64,000 bases of DNA from Polytrichum commune (lineage: Eukaryota > Streptophyta > Polytrichopsida > Polytrichales > Polytrichaceae). The DNA is taken from assembly GCA_950295325.1 (NCBI GenBank), contig OX485807.1, forward strand, positions 18,199,666 through 18,263,665. Direction: 5' to 3'. Below are positions 12,112 to 23,000 of this stretch, one piece after another. The position numbers and the translations under genes were made by a program. Below the pieces are notes generated by a model. It was not told the DNA's origin and did no database searches. It was given only the letters and a program-made list of their open reading frames with translations. Position 1 is the first letter of the stretch. Every line of letters begins with the position of its first letter.

Positions 12112-13520
12112 CTCGACTTGCTTCGGAATGGTATTTTGCATCCTCAATATTGCACCTTTTGCATAGTTACTGACCACGAAATTGGTGAGGTTGAGGCCAA
12201 CATTCTGAAAGGGGAGGAACAGCAATCCTGAAAAGATCGTACAAAATTCCTCAATGTCCAGACCAGTATTGGACTGATAGGTATATAGATGCATGCAAGG
12301 TATCAAATACACAATATCAATAATTGCATCTTTTACTTATCAAATAATACAGTCAAATATTGATACTTGGTGGATATCACAAGAAAATATGAGAGAATCA
12401 TTGCACACCTGAGTTATCATCTGCTTCAAAACCATCCTAATATCATGTTGACAGCAGGATCATTTTACCTAAGTATGAAGGTTCTTGTATGGTATATAGA
12501 TGCAAAGGGTATCAAAATCAAAAACATCCTCAAATACCTATACCCTATTGGTATCAAAAAATGCAACAAACAATTTATGTATACCCAAATGGTATGTAAA
12601 AAAAGAGGTGATACGGGACCAGTCCAACACTGGTCCAGACCTTTACCCAGCTTGCAAATGCACTTCTGGAATCCCCAATAAGTTGGATTCCTAAATTTTC
12701 GGGTCCTCCATAAACCTATTTCTTTGTTAGAGAAATACTAACTATCCTGGTAAGTGAGTTCAGAGCTAGGCTTCAAATTTGAAAGAAAAATATCCAATAC
12801 ACTATAGATTCTTCGAGCAAAAGCTCTCTAGTCAAGTTGATTTTTGATGGTGTGCGGCTATATCGACAACGTGGAACCCACATTCTCTGATCCATGCGTA
12901 CAAAAATCTCCAACAGGCTCACTTGAATCTATTGTTTGATCTATTGGTTGATCTCCATACCATGGATGGTGTTTCGTTGTTCGATTCTTCCATTTCGTGA
13001 GCTCCAAACCTCATTTTCATCTTAAACCCTTGCAACCTAGACTCCTCTTAACTTATGTCATTGAATGTGGATTAAACTCCTCTTAAAACTCTTTTTCGAT
13101 TCCAAAGGTAAAAAAAGTTGTTGTTTCACGGCTAACAACCACGAGCACTCACTAGAATTGCTGGAAGACTTTTGTGAGAAAGAGAAATGTTTCCAAGAGA
13201 GTGATCTCTGCCATATAATAAAAATTCACTCATAAATCTCGGTGGACTCTTATAAGTTTTATTTCAAATGCCTCAACCCATCTTATTACATCCCAGAGCC
13301 ACACAATCTCCGCCGAGGAGAATCTTAAGCCCTTTTCTTAGCTCCTTCAACGAATAGATGGACACATGCAACATAGAAGTTTTTCTTATCATCATGGGTG
13401 CAAGCCAGCAAAAGAACAGTTTGACTTACAAGCAACTTGGAAAATTTGTTACACCACTAACTTAACTTATTTTGATGGAGAGACTCACACTTGCAAGCGT
13501 TCGAATGTTTATGATTCTTC

Positions 13521-13700
13521 ACCCTTCTCTCCCCATGATTTCTCCAACTCGGTCTTCTTCTGCACCAGGGTTAACTTGCTTGCAAGAACGATCATATTGT
13601 TCTTCCAGAGCATCCCAACTTCCCCCAAAACTGCAAGCCGCAGCATATTCGGTGAGACTGGTCATCATAGAGGCCTCAAAACTTCTAGGACCAGCAACCT
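13521..13700 (-). other. Exon-like open frame, unidentified
   Basis: On the minus strand a frame of about 60 codons opens right after a possible acceptor (CACAG at 13705-13701) and reads through residues such as SLTEYAAACSFGGSWDALEE to a stop near 13521. Composition looks protein-like, but no family is recognised and no flanking exons could be linked. It may be a relic exon. The rest of 12142-14858 shows no gene, only AT-rich sequence with scattered ATATGAC motifs and an A/C- or G/T-skewed stretch next to element E1. Confidence 0.25.
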
Positions 13701-14858
13701 CTGTGATTTTCTAATGCAGTCTAACGTCCTTAATACGACACTTGTTTATACAACACCCTCGATATTACGACACATTTTTGCGATACCAAACTTTTAAGCT
13801 CAAAACTCCCTCTTTTAAACGACTACAACACTTGATTATGCGACATTTAGAATCTCCATTTTGTCATATTAAAGAGGTTGTTAATGTTAAATTTTCTTTC
13901 ATCTATGTTATGTATATCTTAAATACATCCATTTTCACTTGGGAATACTTGGGAACTTCACTTATCATTGGGAACTTAATGATAATTAGGGTTACTAGTG
14001 GAGAGTGGACATGGTTAGAGAGGCCTCCTACATAGTATGTTGCCTTGTACACAGGTGATATAGTATCACCAATATTTTGATGTTAAACGTCATGCATCAT
14101 TGTTGTCTAGTTTCTTATTAGAGAACTCTTTATATTTTGGTGTTAATGAAATTATTAACTTCAAAAATTAGTAGGGAATTTAGATAAGATGGCAATTGCT
14201 AACTTGGGTAGGCAACACCATAGACCTTTGGACTCCTATTTCAAGACTTCTTGAGAATATTTGTATTTGTTTGGAGTTATAAGTTATTATTTCGTACCAT
14301 CTATATTGCTTAAACTCGTTGTATATATATTTTTAAGCTCATATTACTTATGTTTTTGTATTCCCTCAATAATATGACAACTATACGCCATTTGTCATAT
14401 TAATAAGAAGACAACACCTCGATAATATGACCTTTTTGGTGATTTCCAAACATGTCATACTAAAGAGGGAGAACAATTTGGCACATGACATTTCTCATAA
14501 GCCTATGAAATGAAATTGATAAAAAGAATAAAAAGAACGTGGGGTATTACACCGACATGCGTTGTCTGTTCACCAACCCCCTTGCCCATTTATGTGTGGA
14601 CATGGGGACAAAGGTGGCTTGGTGCCTACTTGTAACAAGTGGACCGGATGTTAGTGTTAATCTATAGGTTGATTGTTTTAGTCTCATTGTATTGGTGGTT
14701 AGTTCTTTTCTAATTTTCTTTTGTAAGCATGATGTGTGTTAGATATTTAATGGTTGTTGTGAGATTTTTTCCATTAGTTTGTTGATTTTGTATTGTGGTA
14801 TTTTGAGGTTGATTAAGTGCTCAATTGTTGGATTGTGTATGGAGACCTTGATGGTTGC

Positions 14859-14869
14859 GGCGATAATGA
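14859..14869. repeat. Left target-site duplication of element E1
   Basis: GGCGATAATGA immediately precedes the GGG end of E1. The same 11 bases follow the other end at 28425-28435. An 11-bp duplication is typical of Mutator-like elements (8-11 bp). Confidence 0.88.
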
Positions 14870-14937
14870 GGGAAGCTAGCATGTGAGCATTGAGCAGTGA
14901 GCAGTGAGCAGTGAGCGGTAACATGTGAGCAGTCAGC
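14870..14937 (+). repeat. E1 left terminus with subterminal GAGC heptamers
   Basis: The end reads GGGAAGCTAGCATGTGAGC and is followed by tandem 7-mers of the type TGAGCAG/TGAGCGG, then GGTAACATGTGAGC. Such clusters are candidate transposase-binding sites. Confidence 0.75.
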
Positions 14938-15261
14938 AAAAAAATGACCAATTATAGGATTTGAAAAGAAAATATTCCAAAATATTTGGATTATATATTA
15001 TGAAAATAACATTGTGGGAAAAAAAAATATTGAACTCGGCCCTATTACCATGGAATTCAAGAAGTTTGATGATCCACGGTGATAGGCATTTTATTGACAT
15101 GTCAAGTACGCCATTGAAATGGCGAGCACTTTATTGTGACAAACATCTATTTAGTTGTACCATCAGTTTGTGCTACATACATTTCATATGGATGTACACA
15201 AATATTTCTATATATGTAGAAATGATGAATAATTGCATCCATGTCCTTCACCCCTATGCCA

Positions 15262-18200
15262 CTACACCTTTTCTGCAACACCCGCAAGCTCAAGAAGTCG
15301 CATCACCTCATTGTAGCTAAATGTCGGTGCATGAATGAACTTGTCAGTGGCGTAGTCAACTTTGCACAAATACCTGAACACATAATACAAGTGCTTGCAT
15401 GAAACCCACTGACCCCTCTTTCCCACTGCCAAAGACAATATTTTTGCAAAGTCCGGGCAAGTGCATTGCGGGATATCTGCAATGGAGATAAGGTACGTCT
15501 TATCCTCTTTGGAAACTATGGTTATGATGCATCCATATCCAGGGTATGGAATGGGAGTCACACCAACCACATAGTACCCATCCATATGTAACGCGCTCTC
15601 CCACTTATTCCTATGCTATGATAATGGTGCTGCCATGTTTCGTCGAACTGCCTTGGAAAACCGTGTATTTGGATGCACATCTGGGTTTGGAGGAACACGG
15701 AAATGTGAACGAGGGATGGGGAGGTTTGTCATTGTTCTTAATCGACGACGTGGTGACAATGCCTCTTTCTGTTGGAGTTGAAACCCAGCATCTTCCAATG
15801 CAAACACCTCCTCCCGTGTAAGGTTTGTACCAACCTTCACCGGCCACACCTTAGGGAGATTTGGCCAATCAAACACCCATTTCTTCTTGCTCCCCTTCAC
15901 ACATCGATTAATGTCATCTGCACAAAACCAAAAATTTGTTGGAACGTGGTTGTTGGAACGGTATTCCTTCTTCATGCCTGTGTATGTTGGCGCAGGTGTG
16001 CCATGTGTACTTTTCCCAACTTTAGCCCTACATGGATGTCCAGTATTTGCCTGCAATGCTTGACACTCTTTCTTGGACGGATAAGGCAATCGTGAAATAT
16101 GCCATTGGGATTCATGACACTCTAACTCCAACACATTAGTGGTGTGAGACACCACATTTTCATCATGCTTGAAGGAATCATCTATGCGTGCCCTCTTTCA
16201 CCTTGTATTAGGGTGAGGGATGGAGTAGTTCACTTTGTCAGGACGATGAGAATCATACTCAGATCCAGGTGATAAGTCTAGTTTCCTCTTGGTTGATCCA
16301 AACAACTCAGAGCCCTCCAGTGCACAATTCCTTGTATTAAGATCCTCTGCCCCAGGGTATAACCTCATTGCCTCTGCAAGAAGCTTGGGATCACCGGTGT
16401 GTGCTGCAGCTTTGAGCTTCAATGATGCTTGATCTGGCCTTTTCCCTGAAGAACCCCCTTTAAGCCAAGAACGATAATTTGCGATCTGCATGAATGCGCG
16501 GATCATGTCATCCACGGTTGCCTCGTACAAACATGTCATTTTGTTCCCTGATTGTTGCAACCACTTGTTATGTACTGTTTCTGCTAGGTTGCAAGTTGGC
16601 ATCTCAGCACGTTGATCCAAAGTCAAATCCTGCAATACATATTGGGGATATTTTTAGTTTAAAAATGAACTGACACAACAATTTCATCAGTAATAAAAGA
16701 GGGGCACTTGTATATAAGAAAAACTTACAATGAGCATATGACCTCCCCATTGTCTATATCGATAATGCCAAAATCCCAACCATTCCGACAAGCTGTATAT
16801 GCCCTCCTCGGTGGTTGCCCCTGATGACAACCACCATGCCCGTATTACATGGTATTTGATGTCGGCGTCCTCCAAACTCTTGGCATCCTTGTAATCTTTA
16901 CAAAGTTGTTTGTGTTCATGCTGCAATGAAGGTCGGATGTGTTTTTGTGTTATTTTATCCAAATTAGCAGACCAATGAAAAAAACATGCACGCTCACGAC
17001 CCTCGAGGGGAACAGATGGGTCACCATCCCCGTAAATCTTCCTCACAGCAATCTAATTTGCTTGTGCACTGTCCGCCATGAATCCTTTGAAATTAACATT
17101 GGGAATACCATTCTCCAACATGACAGCATTTAAATTTTCCCAAAAAATGATCTGGGCCCGAGCATCCTCCGATTGCATATCACAACATGCTATTGTGAGA
17201 ACCTTGCAATGTTTGCTATCGTAGACATGACACGCCATTGTAGTCCAGTCTCGCAAACGCTTCACATGGTCAAACATGATCCACGAATTTTTCATGTCTC
17301 CTCCATACTGCATGCGCTTCACCAAATCGACTCCGTTTCCAGCAAGATCCACAGACATCTTAAACACAAAGACCTTATCTTTGGATTGCCCTGGAAACCG
17401 ACTATCATGTACATATTTGAACCCAGAGTGGTTTTTCAATGCTATGATGCTATCCAAGGAACCCATTCCACTGCGAATGAAACGTTTGGAACCCGCCACG
17501 AAGTTCCTACCGTTAGGGGAAGCCAAAGTGGAGAATTTATCCATTACCACCTCCAAGGATGCTCCATGAAGATGGTTTTTTTCTCCTAGGAGAGGGGATT
17601 TGAGGAGGTAATATGCCAAAAATTGTTTACTGGCAGTTATAACAATAGCTGAGTTCTTTGCGGTTGGAGTTTTAGCCACCTCATTTGCCACACACTGATA
17701 AGCCATGTCTAGTGATTCACGACACACTCCAATAGACACAGGGTGGTTATGAACACCCAAGTGGATACAAACACGCGACATGCTTGACGATTGTGAATGG
17801 ACGTATATAATTTTTGCATAGCAAACATCAAGACATATAGGAGCGGCATGACAAACCTTGCATTGAACCTTAGATTTCTCTGGCGGTTCAGTACCAACCA
17901 TGAAAGGAGTGGATGTTGTACCGATCCATTCGGTAGAGTTGCGAACTCCACCATTTCGTGAAAGATACTCACACGAGTCGTTAGGGCATTGGAGATGACC
18001 AACGCATGAAGACCTCCGAAAAGTCAAACCAAATTCATTCTGAATGTTTGTTGTTTTGGTTCTGCACCAGGCATGTCCATCGTAAATCTTGTCCATGCCA
18101 TCCATTGCCTTGCCATAAGCATCTGGAATTCCAGTCTTGACCGGCGGCAAAATGAAAATGACATCCCCATTGAAAGAAGACGGCAAATACTTCACATCCT

Positions 18201-18870
18201 CTATAATAATGTTATCAAAGTCAATATTTGTGAGATCTGATTTGGATCTTCTACGACACTTAGTGATTTTAAGGGCTTCCAATATATGGACATTAGCTAT
18301 GGATGACGTAGGATAAACATGAGGTTTTTTGGAGCGTATGTGCTGTTCAAAAATACTCGAGCTCAGTGGCTTGTAAGGGGAGGATACATTGCCATGCGGA
18401 GTTTGTACAGAAGATGGAGAAGCAAAAGAACATGGAGCTTGAAATGGATAAGATGAAGTCCCTGCAATGTCTACTCCTTGGATGTTATCTTCATCTGAAT
18501 CACTAAGGACCACCACATCATCTACCTCCAATTTAACCTTGCAAAGAGAATGAATTTGCGGTGTGGCCGTGATGGATTCATTTGTCAACAACACTGTGGA
18601 TGCATCCATTTCCAATTCGGACAATCCTATGACTTTATACGAGCCCGCGCCCAATGACCAAAAAGAACCACTATCCACTATTGATTTTTGCATCAAAATT
18701 GTTTCGCACAACTGACCAGTTTCTTGGAATAATTCTTGTTCCACATACATGGTACCAAGACGGAAGCTAAACTTTAGACTAAGCAAATTCTCTTGGACCA
18801 CTACAAAACCATCTGCACCCAAAGGAAGAGTGAAAGGAACAGAACAATCTCCCGCTCGAAGAGAGGCCAT
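15262..18870 (-). pseudogene. E1 transposase: MULE-type DDE with WRKY-GCM1-like and SWIM zinc fingers, three stops
   Basis: Two exons, 18870-16729 and 16629-15262, joined in phase 0 (1,170 codons with stop). The order matches E2: a non-conserved N-terminus with an acidic patch (VVVLSDSDED); a Cys/His cluster (SSCVGHLQCPNDSCEY, CKVCHAAPICLDVC, CIHLGVHNHPV) of WRKY-GCM1/FLYWCH type; a DDE-like core (WIMFDHVKR, FKGFMADSAQAN, ACFFHWSANLDK); a conserved middle block (MPTCNLAETVHNKW); and a C-terminal SWIM finger (PQCTCPDF then SCKHLYYVF). Three in-frame stops break it: TAG at 17055-17053 where E2 has TGG, TGA at 16200-16198 and TAG at 15618-15616. No frameshift is needed. The catalytic triad is not assigned residue by residue. 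Confidence 0.85.
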
Positions 18871-19338
18871 CGGAAGATAAATAAATTCAATGCAAACTCA
18901 TAAGAATGAAGAATGGAAATGATGCATGACATAGATATTAAATAATATGGACACAAACAAAAATAACAATACATATTTGCAACCTTTGTATATTCATAAC
19001 ACAATTTGAATAGTACTAGTGTATCCATTATTAGAATTCACGTGGCATACATTTTAAAAAACTTAGAAATATTGCAATGACAGCTCAAGTAGGGTTTGAA
19101 ATAATGCAAGGCTCTTATGTACCTTAAATCAGAATGCCACCACATACAATGTATTTATACACAAATTCAAAATGTGTGACGGCCAAAAATAAGCTATGAC
19201 GTATGAAAATGTGAAACCCTAAGATTCCAATAGTTACGGCATGTTGTTGTTGTTGTTGTTGTTGTTATACAACAATCAAACATGAGACGTTCAATTTCTA
19301 TTTGTTTTGCAAATTAATTTCCAATTTGATTTGTGCAA
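18871..19338. promoter_or_regulatory. Divergent promoter region of E1
   Basis: This 468-bp, AT-rich, ORF-free interval separates the start codons of the divergently transcribed transposase (Met at 18870, minus) and accessory gene (Met at 19339, plus). It includes a (TGT)n microsatellite near 19243-19266. The E2 equivalent is 51982-52200. Promoter function is inferred from position only. Confidence 0.5.
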
Positions 19339-19747
19339 ATGTTCAATGAAGATGTGTCCGCACATTCACAATTCTCAACTCCCTTGAAGAAACGCAGACG
19401 GAAAGGATCCTCCAAGTATTCGACGCGGAAAGCATTAGAGCGGTCGAGGATGGGGAAGAATTTGACTAGAATTACAAAACACGGCATATGTGCGACCACA
19501 CGAACTCTAACATTTGAAGACGCGGACCTCCTCAAAGATGGGATTGATACGGAACAACCCAACATCTATGCACATGAGGATGTGCAAATTATTAGTGAAA
19601 CAAGGCTTGATATCCAAGACATTGAAGAAGAAGTGGAGTCCCAACCCACACTAGAAGTAATTATTTGACCTAATATCTTCTTATTGTTAATTTCCTAGTC
19701 ATTGCCTAGAGTGGAAGTCGAATCTCATTGGTTATTGAGTTTAGGGT

Positions 19748-20206
19748 TTGGAATGGGGTGTTGGGAAGGAGAGGGCGGGTTCTCATTCCGTACGGCCTCA
19801 CTCGATGGCAAAGAATGCTAATGGGAGGGGTAGCACCACAATACCTCTCACCGCCACTTCTCCCCGACCACCATTGTTGCCATGCCGCAGATCAATGCGA
19901 AGACCCATCGGAGTGGCCAAGGAGAAACAAGTCCGGAACATACATGAGGTGACATTGGAGTTAGTTGAGGAGGGCCAAATGGAAGAGGACAAGGAGAGAG
20001 AAGATGAAGACAAAGACGACAATGAGGGTAGTCAATTGAGGGAGGAGGAGGAAGAAGAAGAAGAAGAAGAAGAAGAAGAAGAAGAAAGTGGAGGAGAGGG
20101 CGAGGAGGACGGCAAGCATCATGCCAAGGAGGATAGCAAGAGAGAGGGGGATGATGGAGAAGCGGACAAAACCTCTCCAATCCAGGTTTTCTCCCCCAAA
20201 CCCTGA
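19748..20206 (+). other. Acid-rich open frame in the long E1 intron
   Basis: An open frame of about 150 codons without a supported start. From ~19930 it encodes a strongly acidic stretch with a run of glutamates (GAA/GAG microsatellite, 20041-20092), then a mixed-charge tail. It sits between the first exon and the ParB exon of the accessory gene and could supply a missing exon 2 (PIQ followed by GTTTTC could be a donor). It could equally be microsatellite-driven chance coding. Confidence 0.35.
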
Positions 20207-20318
20207 TTTTACATATAGTTGATGAGATCCTAGTGTTTCCAAGTCCAATAGGTTATATGTTGTCAACTTGAGGGATGGAGGTGTTTATAACCAATTGATT
20301 TTTGATGTACCTGTAGGG

Positions 20319-20381
20319 TGATTGGCCACCAAGTGGCTTAAGTACCATAAAGCAACTTGCTTTTGTCCAATCACCCCCTCC
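20319..20381. repeat. Short inverted-repeat segment
   Basis: The stretch opens GGGTGATTGG and closes CCAATCACCC, perfect 10-bp inverted ends about 40 bp apart. It could be a tiny fold-back element. No target duplication was identified. Confidence 0.4.
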
Positions 20382-20464
20382 CCCTCCCCCCTCCAATCAG
20401 TGCTCGAGAAATTGTTGGGCAGAACAAAATTCTGCCAAATTTTTGGGTTTAGGGTTATTTAGCA

Positions 20465-20609
20465 GACCCATTAGTCTTTCGAATTTGAAGCTAGAGGTGT
20501 CAGAAAAGCTACCACAGGGATAACTGGCTTGTGGCAGCCAAGCATTCATAGCGACGTTGCTTTTTTATCCTTCGATGTCGGCTCTTCCTATTACTGTGAA
20601 GCAGAATTT
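20465..20609 (+). repeat. 25S/28S rRNA-derived fragment, copy 1
   Basis: About 145 bp matches the conserved domain V (peptidyl-transferase) region of nuclear large-subunit rRNA: ACCACAGGGATAACTGGCTT, GTGGCAGCCAAGC, CATAGCGACGTTGC, TCCTTCGATGTCGGCTCTTC and GTGAAGCAGAATT. It differs from the usual sequence in AAAGCTACC for AAAGTTACC and GCATTCAT for GCGTTCAT. All three copies share these changes, so they descend from one already mutated founder and are not functional rRNA. Confidence 0.88.
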
Positions 20610-20669
20610 CTAGAAAATCAGTAAGCTAGAAATACCATAACCCGTGAAAATAAGGTGATTTGCATTGAA

Positions 20670-20740
20670 GATATGGTCTGACAATCATGAGATAATTTTC
20701 CAAGATAGACGAGAAGGATTCATGAAGAATGCAAGAACCA
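20670..20740 (+). pseudogene. Small reverse-transcriptase-like fragment (first of three)
   Basis: Reads DNHEIIFQDRREGFMKNAR in one frame. This resembles the Q-x-GF region of LINE reverse transcriptases; the LINE at 32440-32510 has HQILQDRQEGF. Near-identical pieces recur at about 21818-21880 and 23412-23470, always as part of the rRNA/hairpin repeat unit. Confidence 0.45.
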
Positions 20741-20765
20741 ACCTAAAAATTTTATGCACAAACTC

Positions 20766-20885
20766 TAAATGCACATACTTGGCAGAATTCTGCAAGTGCA
20801 GAATTCTGTCAGGTGTACTTTCGTTGCCGAAGGTACACCTGACAGAATTCTGCACTTGCAGAATTCTGCCAAGTATGTGCATTTA
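20766..20885. repeat. Perfect 53-bp inverted repeat (hairpin) with 14-bp spacer
   Basis: Arms 20766-20818 and 20833-20885 are exact reverse complements around the spacer 20819-20832. Each arm contains two nested GCAGAATTCTG-type palindromes. The hairpin lies directly upstream of rRNA-derived copy 2. A degraded version (GGCAGAA...TTCTGCC) precedes copy 1 near 20416-20436. Confidence 0.93.
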
Positions 20886-20898
20886 GGGTTATTTAGCA

Positions 20899-21000
20899 GA
20901 CCCATTAGTCTTTCGAATCTGAAGCTAGAGGTGTCCGAAAAGCTACCACAGAGATAACTGGCTTGTGGTAGCCAAGCATTCATAGCGACATTGCTTTTTT

Positions 21001-21037
<37 letters not shown>

Positions 21038-21043
21038 GAATTT
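20899..21043 (+). repeat. 25S/28S rRNA-derived fragment, copy 2
   Basis: Same segment and same diagnostic changes as copy 1, directly after the 53-bp hairpin. A shared tail follows (GTAAGCTAGAAATACCATAA to TTGCATTGAAGATATG, ending near 21110). The unit is then interrupted by ~700 bp of unrelated sequence (21112-21814) with no recognised gene. Confidence 0.88.
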
Positions 21044-21908
21044 ATACAAAAACAGTAAGCTAGAAATACCATAACCCGTGAAAATAACGTGATTTGCATT
21101 GAAGATATGAGAACTTAATGGGCTTAGTCAACATGCATGGGTGAGGTGAGTGGAGTGGGTCCAGCTCACCACTTGCCTTCTTCACCCGGTGACTTCATCG
21201 CCGAGATCATCTTCACACGACGTAAAATTCATGGGGACCTCGGCACTCATTTAGGGAAATAATTGGGCTTGCAAATGCCCGCCACCAGCCGGCTGGGGTA
21301 TATGTGATGCCTTCTACATTGCCAATCACCATCTTTCGTTGTCTCGTCCGAATAAGTTATGGCAGCAGGATGACTACTATCGCTTCAACACGAGAGGAGG
21401 ATTGGACTCCCTGGTGTCCTGTTATGTCCTGTCCTTTAAGTAATTGAAGCACCTGAGTCTCGTGATCTTGTCCATGTCGACAAGACTTCTCGTCACACAA
21501 GCTAAAATCTAACCAAACAATCCCAAAGACGTGCAATCAACTCCTAAAGGCCAAGCTAAACTCCTCCCAAATCCGTCCAATACAACTCACTCGTGTTTCA
21601 AAGCTCGCTTCAGAAAATCCAGCAGTTCTTGTGGTAGATCTGATTGTGTGGATCGGAAGTCTTGTGGAATTAAGGATGTTTTTTTACGCAATTTTCTCGA
21701 CTGTTTGTGTGTTGAAATCGGAGGATTCGAACGTAAGCGTGCATGTTGGTGTCGTCGGGCAGCAGCAGCAGTGACTGCCCGGATGTCTTTACTTGATCCA
21801 CTCAAATGTCTGGTGGTCTGACAATCATGAGATAATTTTCCAAGATAGACGAGAAGGATTCATGAAGATTGCAAGAATCAACCTAAACATTTTATGCACA
21901 AACTTTTA

Positions 21909-21960
21909 TGCACAAACTTGGCAGAATTCTGCAATTGCAGAATTCTGCCAAGTTTGTGCA
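21909..21960. repeat. Perfect 52-bp palindrome without spacer
   Basis: The 52 bases are their own exact reverse complement, centred on GCAATTGC, with TGCACAAACTTGGCAG at the edge. It precedes rRNA-derived copy 3, in the same position as the 53-bp hairpin before copy 2. Confidence 0.93.
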
Positions 21961-21976
21961 TTTAGAGTTATGGAGC

Positions 21977-22079
21977 AGATCCATTAGTCTATCGAATTTG
22001 AAGCTAGAGGTGTCCGAAAAGCTACCACAGGGATAACTGGCTTGTGGCAGCCAAGCATTCATAGCGACGTTGCTTTTTT

Positions 22080-22116
<37 letters not shown>

Positions 22117-22122
22117 GAATTT
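21977..22122 (+). repeat. 25S/28S rRNA-derived fragment, copy 3
   Basis: Third copy with the same substitutions, followed by the shared tail to about 22189. The order palindrome, rRNA fragment, tail, RT-like piece defines a composite repeat unit. Confidence 0.88.
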
Positions 22123-22419
22123 ATACAAAAACAGTAAGCTAGAAATACCATAACCTGTGAAAATAACGTGATTTGCATTGAAGATATGGTCTGATAAGGC
22201 TTTACTCGATGGAGTAAAGCTGATGAATAGCTGAGTTGGGAAATGATTCTTCCGTACCTTGTCTCTCACGATTTATGAGCTGGAGCATGATCAACTTACT
22301 CTTGTACAGTCTATATTCCATAATCATAACCATAAACTGGTGGCCTCTTCAAATTGGTAGTCTCGTGGGGGGTTCCCTCACCCCCACGAATTAGTTTCTG
22401 GTGTCGCATTTATATTAAC

Positions 22420-23000
22420 TGCTTATGAATAACTTTGTCATTGTCCATGCTTACTGGGGGAGCCTCAAATTGCTGGGTAGGATGCGTGACACTCAAGAAA
22501 TTTGTTGGAAATAATTCAATGAGCTGTGGAAAGGAGCTTTCTGTGAAGTCCTTGATCAGGTCTTTAATCAAAGCTTCAACACACCACCTGTACATTAATG
22601 GTTATGTATATTCAAGGCATTATGATAATATGTAAAGTTAGTCCTTATTTAACTTCAGGCGATTTTCTTGAATGTGTTAAATTACTAATTTTTGCGTGAA
22701 CCATTTGTCCCATTTCCTTAATCAATTGTTACAAACCCACAATGATATTCTAGGTCTTTGTATGTAATTCTCTTTGAAACCGTTAGGGTCAGGAAGGAAA
22801 TACAGTCTGACAATGTTGTGTCTTGAATCGCTATTGATGTTGGCAATGTTTTTGTCTGCATCTGGATCCTTCATGCATCTCATTACCTGCAGCATGAATC
22901 TTTGCTTTGATGCAATCATTAGCTGTGGAAGACATTTTGTGATGATTTCACATGCTTGAGAAGAAACTGTAGTCAATTGCAGTTCACTAGAGCTTGGAAT
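22420..23000 (-). pseudogene. Probable captured host-gene fragment (two exon-like segments), unidentified
   Basis: On the minus strand, about 22990-22880 encodes SSQACEIITKCLPQLMIASK and ends at a plausible donor (CTGCAG|GTAATG). About 22590-22450 encodes ALIKDLIKDFTESSFPQ with TNFLSVTHPTQQFEAPP and ends at CCA|GTAAGC. The amphipathic helical composition resembles a HEAT/ARM-type repeat protein, but I cannot name it. Lying inside a MULE, it is best explained as gene capture. The flanking DNA to 23950 shows no other gene. Confidence 0.4.

Noticed and set aside
13366-13797. 143-codon plus-strand frame
   Set aside because: No motif or protein-like pattern. The opposite strand gives a more exon-like but still unproven frame.
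20465-22122. Functional rRNA gene
   Set aside because: Only ~145 bp of a >3-kb molecule per copy, with shared mutations at conserved positions and foreign tails.
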